Positions 1 to 8,804 of a stretch of 56,852 nucleotides of DNA are shown here, piece after piece. The first letter of the stretch is position 1. Each line of letters starts with the position of its first letter. The notes under the pieces are model-generated. The model saw nothing but the letters and a program-made list of their open reading frames with translations, did no database searches and was not told where the DNA came from. This stretch comes from an uncultured Alphaproteobacteria bacterium (lineage in GTDB: Bacteria; Pseudomonadota; Alphaproteobacteria; UBA7879; UBA5542), in assembly GCA_903912365.1 (NCBI GenBank), contig CAIWGV010000038.1, forward strand, positions 1-56,852, written 5' to 3'. Both the position numbers and the translations under genes were made by a program.

Positions 1-395
1 AATTTTAAGTCAAAGGGTGCATTATGGATAACCAGGGGAGAATCTTGGACAAAGGCCAAAAAATCATCGACGATGTCGGCAAATTTAGGATGCCTTTGAA
101 GAAACTTTCGCGTCAATCCCGTGATCTCTGTAATCTTTTGACGGACACTTCGTTCTGGATTAAGGTAGGTTTGGTACTGCCTTCCTGTGAGGCGTCCATC
201 GATTAACTCAAGACAGGCAATTTCCGTGAGGCGATGTGGATCTATCCCCTTTGCCGCAAGTCCTGTTGTTTCTGTATCCAAAATAACTTCTCGACCAATC
301 TTCCCTTTTGGCCTTTCAACAAGAGAGTCCTCCCGCGCCGCAGAAAAGCTGGAGAAAATAAAAAGGATAAGAGAAAATAAGATTGAATTTTTCAT
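1..395 (-). CDS. dnaQ: DNA polymerase III epsilon-type 3'-5' exonuclease with a signal-peptide-like N-terminus (partial, 3' end off window)
   Basis: The first 131 codons are visible; the C-terminus lies beyond base 1. After a 45-residue leader the protein reads like DnaQ, the proofreading subunit: an ExoI motif (ILDTETTGL) with catalytic D and E, the conserved TYLNPER segment, and an ExoII motif (VIHNAPFDL). DnaQ binds the polymerase alpha subunit in the cytoplasm. Divergent placement from secB matches the usual alphaproteobacterial locus, so this looks like the resident dnaQ. The odd part is the start: the ATG at 395 follows a strong GGAGG, and the protein opens MKNSILFSLILFIFSSFSAA, a textbook Sec signal with an SAA cleavage site, where normal DnaQ begins within a few residues of the ExoI motif. 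No ATG, GTG or TTG lies between the leader and the ExoI motif. It is either an exported nuclease or a DnaQ with an unusual hydrophobic extension. Confidence 0.85.
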   Translation of the reverse strand, partial: MKNSILFSLILFIFSSFSAAREDSLVERPKGKIGREVILDTETTGLAAKGIDPHRLTEIACLELIDGRLTGRQYQTYLNPERSVRQKITEITGLTRKFLQRHPKFADIVDDFLAFVQDSPLVIHNAPFDLK

Positions 396-463
396 GGGAA
401 CCTCCGTTTATGACAGGCGTACTTTCTCAGGATTGCGAAGGAGTGTCAAGGGAATAGCTCTCC

Positions 464-529
464 CTCAGGGTGACGACTTCTTTGACATTGCCCTCTTTCT
501 CCCACGTAAAATTTAGATACGTCAGCCCT
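464..529 (+). repeat. Interspersed repeat, family 1 (copy A, tail part)
   Basis: Sixty-six bases beginning CTCAGGGTGACG and ending GATACGTCAGCCCT match 32499-32564 at 59 of 66 positions by hand alignment. It lies in the gap between divergent dnaQ and secB and has no coding potential of its own. Confidence 0.8.
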
Positions 530-602
530 AGATAACCTTTAAATCCTTCTTTTCAAATGGGTCATAAACCTGTAAGGTAGAGAGATCAAAAGGAGACCCT
601 GA

Positions 603-1103
603 ATGGCTAAGAAAGAAACACCTAAGACGCATAAAGAAACCCCTGAAATGGTGCAAGCATTGCCCATCTTTAATAACGCTCATTATATCAAGGATCTTTC
701 CTTTGAAAACCCGGGCATTTTGAAGAATCTGATGGAGCCCGGAAAGGCTCCCCAAATCGCCGTTAATATCCAGGTGGAAGTTAAGAACATGGCCCCCTCG
801 GTTTTTGAGGTGGTTCTTTTAATTGAGGCAAGAGCTGACGTGGAGAAAGAGTTTCTCTTCTTGGCAGAACTCTCTTATGGGGGGATCTTTACCCTTGAAG
901 AATCCATTACGGAAGAAGATTCACGGCCTTTGTTATTGATTGAATGCCCAAGACTTCTGTTCCCTTTTGCGCGGAGTATCATTGCCAATGTGACGCGGGA
1001 TGGTGGGCTTCCTCCACTTCTGTTGAATCCGGTGGATTTTGCGGCTCTCTATCGTCAGCAACATCAATCAGAACTTTCCCCTGCGGGAGGAGATAAAAAA
1101 TAA
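603..1103 (+). CDS. secB: Protein-export chaperone SecB
   Basis: SecB is a cytoplasmic tetrameric chaperone that keeps preproteins unfolded and hands them to SecA. The 166-residue product shows the family hallmarks: YIKDLSFENP near residue 30, YGGIF near 97, and the strongly conserved C-terminal block CPRLLFPFARSIIANVTRDG followed by LLLNPVDFAALY. Length is normal for alphaproteobacterial SecB (about 150-165). The start at 603 follows an AGGAG about 8 bases upstream. It is divergent from dnaQ, as in many Alphaproteobacteria. SecB fits the many Sec signal peptides seen across this window. Confidence 0.97.
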   Translation: MAKKETPKTHKETPEMVQALPIFNNAHYIKDLSFENPGILKNLMEPGKAPQIAVNIQVEVKNMAPSVFEVVLLIEARADVEKEFLFLAELSYGGIFTLEESITEEDSRPLLLIECPRLLFPFARSIIANVTRDGGLPPLLLNPVDFAALYRQQHQSELSPAGGDKK

Positions 1104-1111
1104 AATCCCCT

Positions 1112-2857
1112 TTGTATGCCAGAGAATCTAGCTATCGGGCCCTTCTGAAATTTTCCAGATTTTTAGGGCCCAATCTTGGTCTTCTGAGTCTTGCCTTGTT
1201 TTTTATTTTTTCTTCCAGTCTGATTCTTTTATGGCTCGGGTATGGCCTGACCCATTTTATTGATCATGGGTTTAGGTCTTATGAGGATCTTGTTAGATGC
1301 ATTGAAATCTTGGGAGTGGCCATCGGATTGAGGGCCATTTCAAGTTATGGAGAGCTCTTTTTCACGTCACTTCTGGCAGAAAAAGTGGGGGTGTCTCTCC
1401 GACAGGCCCTTTTTCAGAAACTGCTCACCTTCAATTCAGAGTTTTATGAGAAGAACACCGTGGGGGATCTCCTCTCAAGTCTTGTCTACGACATCAGCCT
1501 TGTGGAAGTGGTAATCACCAATACAATTCCTCTGTTTGGTCGGAATCTGCTCATCGCTTTGGGAGGCACCATTTTGTTGTTCATGAGCAATCATCATTTG
1601 GCACTGATTGTGGTATGTAGCTTTCCCCTGGTCCTGATTCCACTCTTGTTTTTTGATCAATGGGGTCCTGTGGCCTTGAGCCAAAAACTACAGAAAAAGT
1701 GGACCAGCGCTGCTGCCCATGCAGAAGAAGCCTTGGCTGGTATTAAAACGGTGCAGGCCTTCGGTCAGGAAGACCTAGAAAAGAAAAAATTTACCAAAGA
1801 GTTGCAGGCAGGGATGAAAGATTCTTTCTACAGATTGCGTCTGAAAGGAATGATCGCTTTTATCTCCATCGCCATCGGATTTTGTGGGGTGGGATTTGTT
1901 TTGTGGTTGGGGGGAGAGGAAGTCTTATCCCATGAGATGAGTAGTGGAAAACTCACCGCCTTCGTTTTTTATGCCTTGGCAGTGGTGAGCTATCTGGGAT
2001 ATTTGGGAGAAGGGTGGGGCGATTTGGAGAGCGGAAAAGTTGCTGCCTCTACTTTAAACGCTTTCCTGGAAAAGAACGACCAAATTCCTCTGAGTGTAGG
2101 ACCACGGAAAAAAGAACAAAAGGGAGAGGGCATTAGTTTTAAAGAGGTCACTTTTTTTCATCCTGATTATCCGGACCGAAAGATTCTCAATAAGGCTACC
2201 TTTGACATTCCCTATGGTCAGACAGCGGTTCTTTTGGGGGCATCGGGATCTGGGAAGACAACCATCTTTGAACTTCTCATGCGATTTTATGATCCAGAAG
2301 AGGGCGAAATATGCCTGAAAGGAACACCAATCCAATCTCTTTCTCTGGAAGATCTTCGGTCTGATGTGGGAATTGTCTCACAAGATTCTGTGGTTTTTTC
2401 AGGGACTATCTACGAGAACATTTCTTATGGAGCTAACGGGGTGACGAAAGCAGATGTGGTGAAAGCTGCAAAAGTGACGGGTGTTTCAGATTTTTCAAAG
2501 GAGTTTCCTGATGGTATTCATTCCTATGTAGGACACCGAGGCATGCTGCTGTCTAGTGGGCAACGGCAACGTATCGTGATGGCCCGCATCCTTATGAAAG
2601 ATCCTGAGTTTTTACTATTTGATGAGCCTGTCAATTTTTTGTCTACAGGGAGGGAGATTTTTGATTGGCTGATAGTACGAAAGAAAAAAAATCAAACAAC
2701 TCTCGTCATTGCCCATCATCTGTCCACTGTGCAACAAGCTGACTTGGTGGTGGTTTTGAAAGAGGGCACGGTGTTGGAGACTGGAACCCATAAGGCCCTT
2801 TTAAAGAAGTCAAAGTTCTATCGGAACCTAGTCAATGTAATGTTGGTGAAGGATTAA
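1112..2857 (+). CDS. ABC exporter, fused membrane and ATPase domains (MsbA/multidrug type)
   Basis: The 581-residue half-transporter has an N-terminal six-helix exporter membrane domain (about residues 15-310) and a C-terminal nucleotide-binding domain. Walker A is GASGSGKTT near 376-384, the signature is LSSGQ (normally LSGGQ) near 480, Walker B is LLFDEP near 502, and the H-loop is IAHHLST. The D-loop is unusual: NFLS where SALD is expected. It should work as a dimer in the inner membrane exporting a lipid, drug or peptide; the substrate cannot be told. The only in-frame start near the membrane domain is a TTG, 8 bases after the secB stop and about 20 bases from the nearest GGAGG, so translation may be coupled to secB. 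MsbA itself is possible but not shown. Confidence 0.85.
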   Translation: MYARESSYRALLKFSRFLGPNLGLLSLALFFIFSSSLILLWLGYGLTHFIDHGFRSYEDLVRCIEILGVAIGLRAISSYGELFFTSLLAEKVGVSLRQALFQKLLTFNSEFYEKNTVGDLLSSLVYDISLVEVVITNTIPLFGRNLLIALGGTILLFMSNHHLALIVVCSFPLVLIPLLFFDQWGPVALSQKLQKKWTSAAAHAEEALAGIKTVQAFGQEDLEKKKFTKELQAGMKDSFYRLRLKGMIAFISIAIGFCGVGFVLWLGGEEVLSHEMSSGKLTAFVFYALAVVSYLGYLGEGWGDLESGKVAASTLNAFLEKNDQIPLSVGPRKKEQKGEGISFKEVTFFHPDYPDRKILNKATFDIPYGQTAVLLGASGSGKTTIFELLMRFYDPEEGEICLKGTPIQSLSLEDLRSDVGIVSQDSVVFSGTIYENISYGANGVTKADVVKAAKVTGVSDFSKEFPDGIHSYVGHRGMLLSSGQRQRIVMARILMKDPEFLLFDEPVNFLSTGREIFDWLIVRKKKNQTTLVIAHHLSTVQQADLVVVLKEGTVLETGTHKALLKKSKFYRNLVNVMLVKD

Positions 2858-2880
2858 TACCAACCCCATAAACTTCTAAA

Positions 2881-2993
2881 AAACCCGTCACCTTGAGGAA
2901 GCTCGAAGAGCTGACGTCAAGGCTGCGCTTAAGTTTAAGAGAAGCGGGTTCCTGATGTTGGTCTACGACCTCCTGAGGATGACAAAAATACTT
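2881..2993 (+). repeat. Interspersed hairpin repeat, related to the copies at 23514 and 55410
   Basis: Contains the block AACCCGTCAC..TTGAGGA..GCTCGAAGAGCTGA, shared with 23514-23590, and a second half GCGGGTTCCTGA..CTCCTGAGGATGAC, shared with 55430-55471. GAGGAAGCTCGAAGAGCT and GGTCTACGACC are small hairpins. It occupies most of the gap between two convergent genes. Confidence 0.75.
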
Positions 2994-3065
2994 AAAATAT
3001 CTTCATTCAAACGAAATGTTCACAGACCCTACAAGTTTTTTGGGGCAGGTATAATAACCGATGAG

Positions 3066-3090
3066 AAAAGATGGCGCCCTATCTTTTTTT
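3066..3090. terminator. Likely bidirectional terminator between convergent genes
   Basis: AAAAGAT, loop GGCGCCCT, ATCTTTT, then more T: a 7-bp AT-rich stem whose arms give a T run in both directions. It serves the ABC gene on the plus strand and the methyltransferase operon on the minus strand. The stem is weak. Confidence 0.5.
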
Positions 3091-3128
3091 AGTCAAGATT
3101 CTTAAGAAAAGATAGAAATAGATCAAAT

Positions 3129-3782
3129 CTACTTCTTTACCAAAACAGTGACGCCATCACTGATGGGGATAAGGAGAGGAAAGACCCGTGGATCCTTGTG
3201 AATTTTTTCATTAAATTTTCTGAGGGATGTGACCGTAGGGTCACGGGTTTCGTGAGCCACCTCTCCCCGCCACAAAACATTATCAATCACCATGAGACCG
3301 CCGGGAGGGAGGAATAGAAGCCCATATTCATAATATTGATCATAAGCATTTTTATCCGCATCAATGAATATCATGTCACAGGTAAAATTCTGATCCGAGA
3401 GGTCCGAGAGGGTTTCAAGGGCGGAGCCCAGTTTAAAGTCAATCTGGGCACGGCGTCCGGATTTTTCCCAAAAAGGTTCTCCCAAAGATGGTAAAGTGGG
3501 ATCTCGATCACAAGTGATAATTTTTCCATTTTCCCCCAGTTCTAAGGCCATGGACAAGGTGCTATACCCCACAAAGGTACCCACTTCTAAAATGGTTTTG
3601 GGGCGTGTGAGGCGTACCAGAAAGGCGAGCAACTGTCCCACATCGGGACTTACCTGCATATGGGATTGGGGATGGGTTTCCATAAAGGTGCGGAGTTCTT
3701 GGAGAAGGGGCGGCTCTCGAAAGCCTACAGTCTCGCAATACCGATATAATTCAGGTGTCATGGGAATTGGGATATTAGCCAC
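3129..3782 (-). CDS. Class I SAM-dependent O-methyltransferase (caffeoyl-CoA OMT-like family)
   Basis: This 217-residue cytoplasmic enzyme transfers methyl from SAM to a hydroxyl on an unidentified small substrate. The SAM-binding motif is ILEVGTFVGYSTLSMA near residues 80-95; FIDADKNAYDQYYE (metal-binding Asp) and MVIDNVLWRGEV are diagnostic of the small bacterial O-methyltransferases of this family. The start is a GTG with AGAGGAA upstream; the ATG eight codons in is an alternative. It overlaps the preceding transporter gene by 8 bases and is the last gene of the dut-mutS-transporter operon. Confidence 0.88.
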   Translation of the reverse strand: MANIPIPMTPELYRYCETVGFREPPLLQELRTFMETHPQSHMQVSPDVGQLLAFLVRLTRPKTILEVGTFVGYSTLSMALELGENGKIITCDRDPTLPSLGEPFWEKSGRRAQIDFKLGSALETLSDLSDQNFTCDMIFIDADKNAYDQYYEYGLLFLPPGGLMVIDNVLWRGEVAHETRDPTVTSLRKFNEKIHKDPRVFPLLIPISDGVTVLVKK

Positions 3783-4698
3783 CGTGACGTTCCTCTGCGA
3801 AGATCTGCTTTTCTTGCCGCATCAAAAAGTAACTGCATCCCAAAATAATCGCCCCTCCCATCAGGGTATTCCACTCTGGTATTTCTCCAAAGAAAATTAA
3901 CCCCGACAGAGTTGCAAAAACCACCTTTAGATAATCAAATCCTGCCACAAAGTTAAGACGATTCAGTCGGTAAGCGTGGATGTAGCTATAGTGCCCAAAG
4001 AAGGCCACGGCTCCCATAGCTCCGAGGATAAAGTAGTGCTGTTCTTGTATGGGCTCCCAGGGTATAAAAACCTCTCCTTTAAGAGAGGGAAAGAAAAGAG
4101 GAAGGACAAAGTAGGTTCCCAATAAAAAAATCGTCATGCCTGCCGAATAGAAAGTCATAGTGTAGGGAGAGTCCGTTTTGATCCGCTTGACTTGCAAGGC
4201 ATCTCCTGCCAAACAAACAACCCCCAATATCATGACCCCTTCTGCCCAATCAAATCCATAAAAAGAAGGATCAATGACGATCAAAACACCTATATATCCT
4301 ACAATCAAAACGATCCATCTCCTCAATTTGACGGTCTCTTTCAAGAAGAAGAAGGCAAAAATAGGCAAGACCAGGGCAAAAGAAAAATTCAACGCGCTCG
4401 CCTTTGCCATAGGAAGTATCCTATAGGCGTAAAAGAAACTCACCATAGCAATGAATCCTAAAACCACTCGAATGAGCTGGTGTAATGGCCACTCCGTCAC
4501 AAAAGACTTTTTACCCTTTCTGAGTAAAATGGGAAAAACTACGGACATCACTAAAAGGCCTCGAATAAGGTTCATTTGCAAAGAAGAATAAGCGGACATC
4601 TCTTTCACAATTAGCATCATTACCACAAAGGACAGCTTTGTAGAGATGATCCAAAGGATACCTTGAGTTTTGGGACTGAGAAGGTGAAATGCTTTCAT
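3775..4698 (-). CDS. EamA/DMT-family membrane transporter
   Basis: 307 residues with about ten hydrophobic segments in two repeats of five, as in the drug/metabolite transporter superfamily. The second segment has the family-like MNLIRGLLVM, and the middle shows MAKASALNFSFALVLPIFAF, matching EamA repeats. Its substrate could be an amino acid, S-adenosylmethionine or another metabolite; in Rickettsia-like symbionts a related family imports SAM, but nothing here decides that. It overlaps mutS by 4 bases (ATGA), so translation is probably coupled. Confidence 0.85.
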   Translation of the reverse strand: MKAFHLLSPKTQGILWIISTKLSFVVMMLIVKEMSAYSSLQMNLIRGLLVMSVVFPILLRKGKKSFVTEWPLHQLIRVVLGFIAMVSFFYAYRILPMAKASALNFSFALVLPIFAFFFLKETVKLRRWIVLIVGYIGVLIVIDPSFYGFDWAEGVMILGVVCLAGDALQVKRIKTDSPYTMTFYSAGMTIFLLGTYFVLPLFFPSLKGEVFIPWEPIQEQHYFILGAMGAVAFFGHYSYIHAYRLNRLNFVAGFDYLKVVFATLSGLIFFGEIPEWNTLMGGAIILGCSYFLMRQEKQIFAEERHGG

Positions 4699-7286
4699 AC
4701 TTTGCTAAGCCGTTTTAAGGTGTACAAAAAATCCAGGGCCTCCCGAGGGGTTAAAGCATCAGGATCTAAGGCCTTTAGAGAGTCTAGCACGGGACTCGGG
4801 GATTGAGCTAGAGAAATGGGTTCTTTTAACTCTACATTTTTTTTCGTGCTTTCCAAAGATTCTAAAATTTTCTGGGCTCGGAGAATGACGGATTTGGGCA
4901 GCCCTGCAAGTTCTGCCACGTGGATTCCATAGGATCTGTCAGAACATCCGGGGATCACTTGGTGGAGGAACACCACTTTCCCGTTCCATTCCTTAATCTG
5001 GACCGTGTAACAGGCCAGGTGATCTAGGGAATTAGAGAGGGCCGTGAGCTCATGATAGTGGGTGGCAAACAATCCTCGGCATTTGTTTTCCGTATGCAAA
5101 GATTCCGCCGTTGCCCAGGCCAGGGACATGCCATCATAGGTGGAGGTGCCTCGTCCTAGTTCATCGAGAATCACAAAGGATCGCTCCGTGGCCTGGTTGA
5201 GGATGGCGGCGGTCTCTACCATTTCCACCATGAAGGTAGAGCGGCCTCGGGCCAAATCATCGGAGGCGCCCACCCGACTGAAGAGACGATCCACGATGCC
5301 GATGTGAGCCTCTTTGGCTGGGACATAGGAGCCCATCTGAGCCAGAATCAGGATGAGAGCATTTTGTCGGAGATAGGTACTTTTTCCTGCCATGTTGGGC
5401 CCCGTCAAAAGCCAGAGATATTTATCCCGGGTGAGGTAGATATCATTGGGAATAAAGGGTTGATTCTGCTGCTTCAGCATGGATTCCACCACGGGATGGC
5501 GTGCCTCTTTCAGAACAAAGTTCAAACTCTCATCCACGAGGGGGCGGCAGTAGTTTTCTTCCACCGCCAGGGTGGCCAGAGCGCTGATCATATCCAGGAG
5601 GGCGATGGTCTGAGCGAGGAGGGTGAGGTCTCGGCCATGGAGTAAAATCTCTTGCACAAACCCTTTGAAAAGGCCCAGCTCAAGGGTGAGGGCTTTTTCT
5701 GCGGCAGTATTCAGTTTTTCCTGAATCTCCGCAAGCTCCGGTGTTGTGAATCGCATGCCATTCACCAGAGTTTGTCGGTGGATAAAGGTATCGGGAATTC
5801 GGTCCCGGTGAATTGAGGTGATTTCAATGTAGTAGCCTAAGATATTATTGTACTTAATCTTGAGGGAGGAAATCCCCGTTTCTTGGCTGTAGCGGGCTTG
5901 AAGGGCTGCCATGGTTTGGCGGCTGTCGTCCCGTAGGTGCCGTAACGTATCCAGTTCTGGGAGGTATCCTATTTTGATAAAACTACCCTCCCGGGCCAGC
6001 ACAGGACAGGTGTCCTCAAGGGCGCGGGTGAGTTTGTCCAAAAACCCTTCGGGTATTTTAAGGGAGGAAAAAATTTGGGACAGGGGACCTTTTTGATGGG
6101 GTTCAAAGAGATCAAGGATGGCCTTCCCTGTTTCCATTAACCCCTTGATGGCCAGGAGGTCTCGGGGTCCGCCCCGATCGAGACTGAGGCGCGAAAATAC
6201 CCGCTCTCCGTCGGGACATCTATGGAGAATTTTACGAAGGGACCTTGTTAGAGAAAAGTCTCTCACAAACCAGCTTACGTGCTCAAGACGCTCATTGATG
6301 GCGCCCATATCCGTCATGGGAAAGGCCATGGTGCGGGCTAGGAGGCGGGCTCCCGCTGCCGTGAGGGTCCGATCAATGGTGGCGAGAAAGCTGCCTTTTC
6401 TCTCACCGCTTAAGGTAGCGTGGAGTTCTAAATTGCGCTGGGTGGAAGGATCAATTTGCAGAAAATCCCGGGGCACCAGTTTTGTCGGGGATCGAAGGGG
6501 AAGGGTACCTCCTCGCTGGGTTAGAGAAATATAATCCAAAATGGCGCCTGCCGCCCGAAGCTCTAGGTCGGCGAAGGTGCCAAAAACTTCCAGACTCATA
6601 ACATCGAAGAAAGATTCTAACCGTTTCCGGCCATTCTCTAGATCAAAGCGACTTTCCGCTTGGGGGGTAAGGAGGGATTTGTAGGAATTCAGACACTCAA
6701 AAAAATGAGGATTTTTGATCATGTCTTGAGAGAGAAGAATCTCCTTAGGATTGAGACGGGCAAGGGCTCCTTCTAGGTTTTCAAGGGGCATACTTTCCAG
6801 GAAAAATTCCCGGGTGGAAATATCCACTGCTGCGAGACCTATGCGATTTTTGGCGTGAGACAGGGCCACTAGAAAATTGTTTTGTTTAGCCTCCAGCAAA
6901 GTGTCTTCTGTGAGGGTTCCCGCCGTGATGAGTCGTACCACATCGCGCTTTACGATGGACTTGTGTCCGCGTTTTTTGGCTTCCTCCGGTGTTTCCAATT
7001 GCTCACAGATGGCCACCTTAAAACCCTGTCGGATAAGGCGGGCAATGTAATTATCTGCCGCATGAAAGGGGATGCCGCACATGGGCATATCCTCCGATCT
7101 TTTGGTGAGGGTAATATCGAGGGCCGCTGCTGCGGTAATAGCATCCTGAAAAAACAACTCATAAAAGTCCCCAAGGCGAAAGAGCAGCAGGCAGTCCTGG
7201 TAATTTTGCTTGATGTCATAATACTGCCGCACCATGGGGGTAAGTTCAGCGGTCGCGGGGAGGAGGGGAAGCTGTGTGGTTGTCAT
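4695..7286 (-). CDS. mutS: DNA mismatch repair protein MutS
   Basis: MutS recognises mismatches and small loops as a dimer and recruits MutL. At 863 residues it is full length. The N-terminal mismatch-binding domain has the Phe-x-Glu motif in GDFYELFF near residue 40. The ATPase domain has Walker A TGPNMAGKSTYLRQ near 626, Walker B VILDELGRGTSTYDG near 704 and the downstream ATHYHEL switch. The end AREALDFLYTLKRL matches the usual C-terminal tail. It starts 3 bases after dut and overlaps the transporter by 4, so these genes form one transcription unit. Confidence 0.98.
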   Translation of the reverse strand: MTTTQLPLLPATAELTPMVRQYYDIKQNYQDCLLLFRLGDFYELFFQDAITAAAALDITLTKRSEDMPMCGIPFHAADNYIARLIRQGFKVAICEQLETPEEAKKRGHKSIVKRDVVRLITAGTLTEDTLLEAKQNNFLVALSHAKNRIGLAAVDISTREFFLESMPLENLEGALARLNPKEILLSQDMIKNPHFFECLNSYKSLLTPQAESRFDLENGRKRLESFFDVMSLEVFGTFADLELRAAGAILDYISLTQRGGTLPLRSPTKLVPRDFLQIDPSTQRNLELHATLSGERKGSFLATIDRTLTAAGARLLARTMAFPMTDMGAINERLEHVSWFVRDFSLTRSLRKILHRCPDGERVFSRLSLDRGGPRDLLAIKGLMETGKAILDLFEPHQKGPLSQIFSSLKIPEGFLDKLTRALEDTCPVLAREGSFIKIGYLPELDTLRHLRDDSRQTMAALQARYSQETGISSLKIKYNNILGYYIEITSIHRDRIPDTFIHRQTLVNGMRFTTPELAEIQEKLNTAAEKALTLELGLFKGFVQEILLHGRDLTLLAQTIALLDMISALATLAVEENYCRPLVDESLNFVLKEARHPVVESMLKQQNQPFIPNDIYLTRDKYLWLLTGPNMAGKSTYLRQNALILILAQMGSYVPAKEAHIGIVDRLFSRVGASDDLARGRSTFMVEMVETAAILNQATERSFVILDELGRGTSTYDGMSLAWATAESLHTENKCRGLFATHYHELTALSNSLDHLACYTVQIKEWNGKVVFLHQVIPGCSDRSYGIHVAELAGLPKSVILRAQKILESLESTKKNVELKEPISLAQSPSPVLDSLKALDPDALTPREALDFLYTLKRLSKV

Positions 7287-7289
7287 GGG

Positions 7290-7742
7290 TTATTTTCCCG
7301 TGGATCCAAACCCACCTGTTCCCCGTTGGGTTTCGGCCATATCAAAAGTTTCCACTGCATCCCAGGTGATACGGGTAAAGGGGGCGATGACCATTTGGGC
7401 GAACTTCATGCCCGGCGTAATCACGAAGGACTCAGACCCTAAATTAATCATAATTCCTTTTACTTCCCCCCGATAATCCGGATCAATGGTCCCCGGCGCA
7501 TTGAGAACTGTGATCCCATGCTTAGCGGCAAGTCCCGACCGGGCCCGAATCTGAGCCTCAAATCCATCGGGCAAGGCAACGCAAAAGCCGCAGGGGATAA
7601 CCCCCCGCTCTCCGGGGTTTAGAATGATGTCCTCAGGGATGGCGGCCAAGAGATCCAGCCCCGCACTTTGCGGCGTGGCATAGGCAGGTAGGCTAAGTTC
7701 TTTGCCATTTTCTAAAATGTGTATTTTAATTGTGTGTGTCAT
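7290..7742 (-). CDS. dut: dUTP diphosphatase (dUTPase)
   Basis: The trimeric enzyme hydrolyses dUTP to dUMP and pyrophosphate, keeping uracil out of DNA and feeding dTMP synthesis. All five motifs are present in 150 residues: SAGLDLLAAI, ARSGLAAKHGI, TIDPDYRGEV (catalytic Asp), TPGMKFAQMVI, and the C-terminal RGTGGFGSTGK that closes over the site. It is first of the dut-mutS-transporter-methyltransferase unit; pairing with mutS is functionally sensible, as both protect DNA fidelity. Confidence 0.97.
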   Translation of the reverse strand: MTHTIKIHILENGKELSLPAYATPQSAGLDLLAAIPEDIILNPGERGVIPCGFCVALPDGFEAQIRARSGLAAKHGITVLNAPGTIDPDYRGEVKGIMINLGSESFVITPGMKFAQMVIAPFTRITWDAVETFDMAETQRGTGGFGSTGK

Positions 7743-7805
7743 TTGGCCCTCATAATTTGGATCTCATTGTAGAGGGTTCTGAGGAAGAAAGAAAGGGGGC
7801 GTTTA

Positions 7806-8804
7806 TCAATCCTTCTTCAACAAATCTAGGATCTCTTCCAAGGTATACCGTTCCTCTTGGAGATGCCGAATTCTTTTACATCTTTCAATCATTTTAGGAT
7901 TATAAAGCTGGTATCCAGAAGGTGTTGAGGTTTCGGCTTCAATTAATCCCAGCTTCGTCCAATATCTGAGAGTGGACACATTTTCCCCTGCTTCTTCGCT
8001 GAGCTCTCCAATCTTAAGAAGCGCCACTTCAGCGTCTAGAATCTCTGGGGATTCGTGACCGAGGGCCTTGATGTAAATCTGCAGGGAATGGTTCGTGGCT
8101 TCGTAAATGACCTGGAGATAGTCGTCTAAGGATCCGCCTAACTGGGCTTTTTCGAGGGATTTGATGTATTTCAATCGATCTTTAGGGGTAATAATCGCGG
8201 GGGGATATCCATTATGGATCAGGATAAGATTCATCAAGAGACGCGCCGTACGGCCATTCCCATCGATAAAAGGGTGAATGGTCACAAGCTTATAATGAGC
8301 CAATGCAGCAAGATGAATAGGATGATCCTGCGTTGTCTTCATCCATTCTACAAAGGAGTCCAAAAGATCGGGAACTTTGAGGGGATTGGGCAGAATAACG
8401 GTGGACCCGGAAATGCGCACTGGAACTGTTCGGATGGCTCCTGCGTGCTCATCCTCAATCCCCTTCAGAATCAAAAAATGTAAAGACAATATGTCTTGTA
8501 GGGAGACGGACGGCTTAGTAGCCATTTCCCTCATAGTTTGAAGAGCTTCCAAATGGTTGATGGCTTCCAAGTGATCTTTCATGGGTTTTCCTCCCACCGT
8601 CACCCCTTTCTCAAGAACCAGGGCGGTTTCTTGTCGCGTCAGTGTATTCCCTTCAATGGCATTGCTGGAGTAAGTTAGTTCTACCTCAAACCATTTCTCA
8701 AGATTGGTAAGAATATCCTGGGAGAAAGGCCGAAAGGAATCGAGCTTCTTTTTTTTAGCCGTCAGCTTATCGAGAGTCATTGTCATTTTTAAACCATAAA
8801 CCAT
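7806..8804 (-). CDS. Fic-domain protein with C-terminal MerR-type helix-turn-helix
   Basis: Fic enzymes attach AMP (or similar) to target hydroxyls. The catalytic motif HPFIDGNGR is at residues 177-185 and the flap region RTVPVRISGS at 125-134. An inhibitory SNAIEGN motif at 47-53 marks a class II Fic that holds itself inactive. Residues about 262-332 read as a MerR-type winged helix (KIGELSEEAGENVSTLRYW, then GLIEAE..GYQLY and RIRHLQEE), so the protein probably binds DNA. The three in-frame ATGs at 8804, 8786 and 8780 all lack a clear ribosome site, and the first lies inside the palindrome at 8795-8827; 8786 is a realistic alternative. Targets are unknown: self-modification, a toxin-like role or a regulator with AMPylation-controlled DNA binding are all possible. 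Confidence 0.85.
   Translation of the reverse strand: MVYGLKMTMTLDKLTAKKKKLDSFRPFSQDILTNLEKWFEVELTYSSNAIEGNTLTRQETALVLEKGVTVGGKPMKDHLEAINHLEALQTMREMATKPSVSLQDILSLHFLILKGIEDEHAGAIRTVPVRISGSTVILPNPLKVPDLLDSFVEWMKTTQDHPIHLAALAHYKLVTIHPFIDGNGRTARLLMNLILIHNGYPPAIITPKDRLKYIKSLEKAQLGGSLDDYLQVIYEATNHSLQIYIKALGHESPEILDAEVALLKIGELSEEAGENVSTLRYWTKLGLIEAETSTPSGYQLYNPKMIERCKRIRHLQEERYTLEEILDLLKKD

Noticed and set aside
6882-7442. Plus-strand ORFs opposite mutS and dut
   Set aside because: They are antisense shadows of well conserved genes with no motif or ribosome site.
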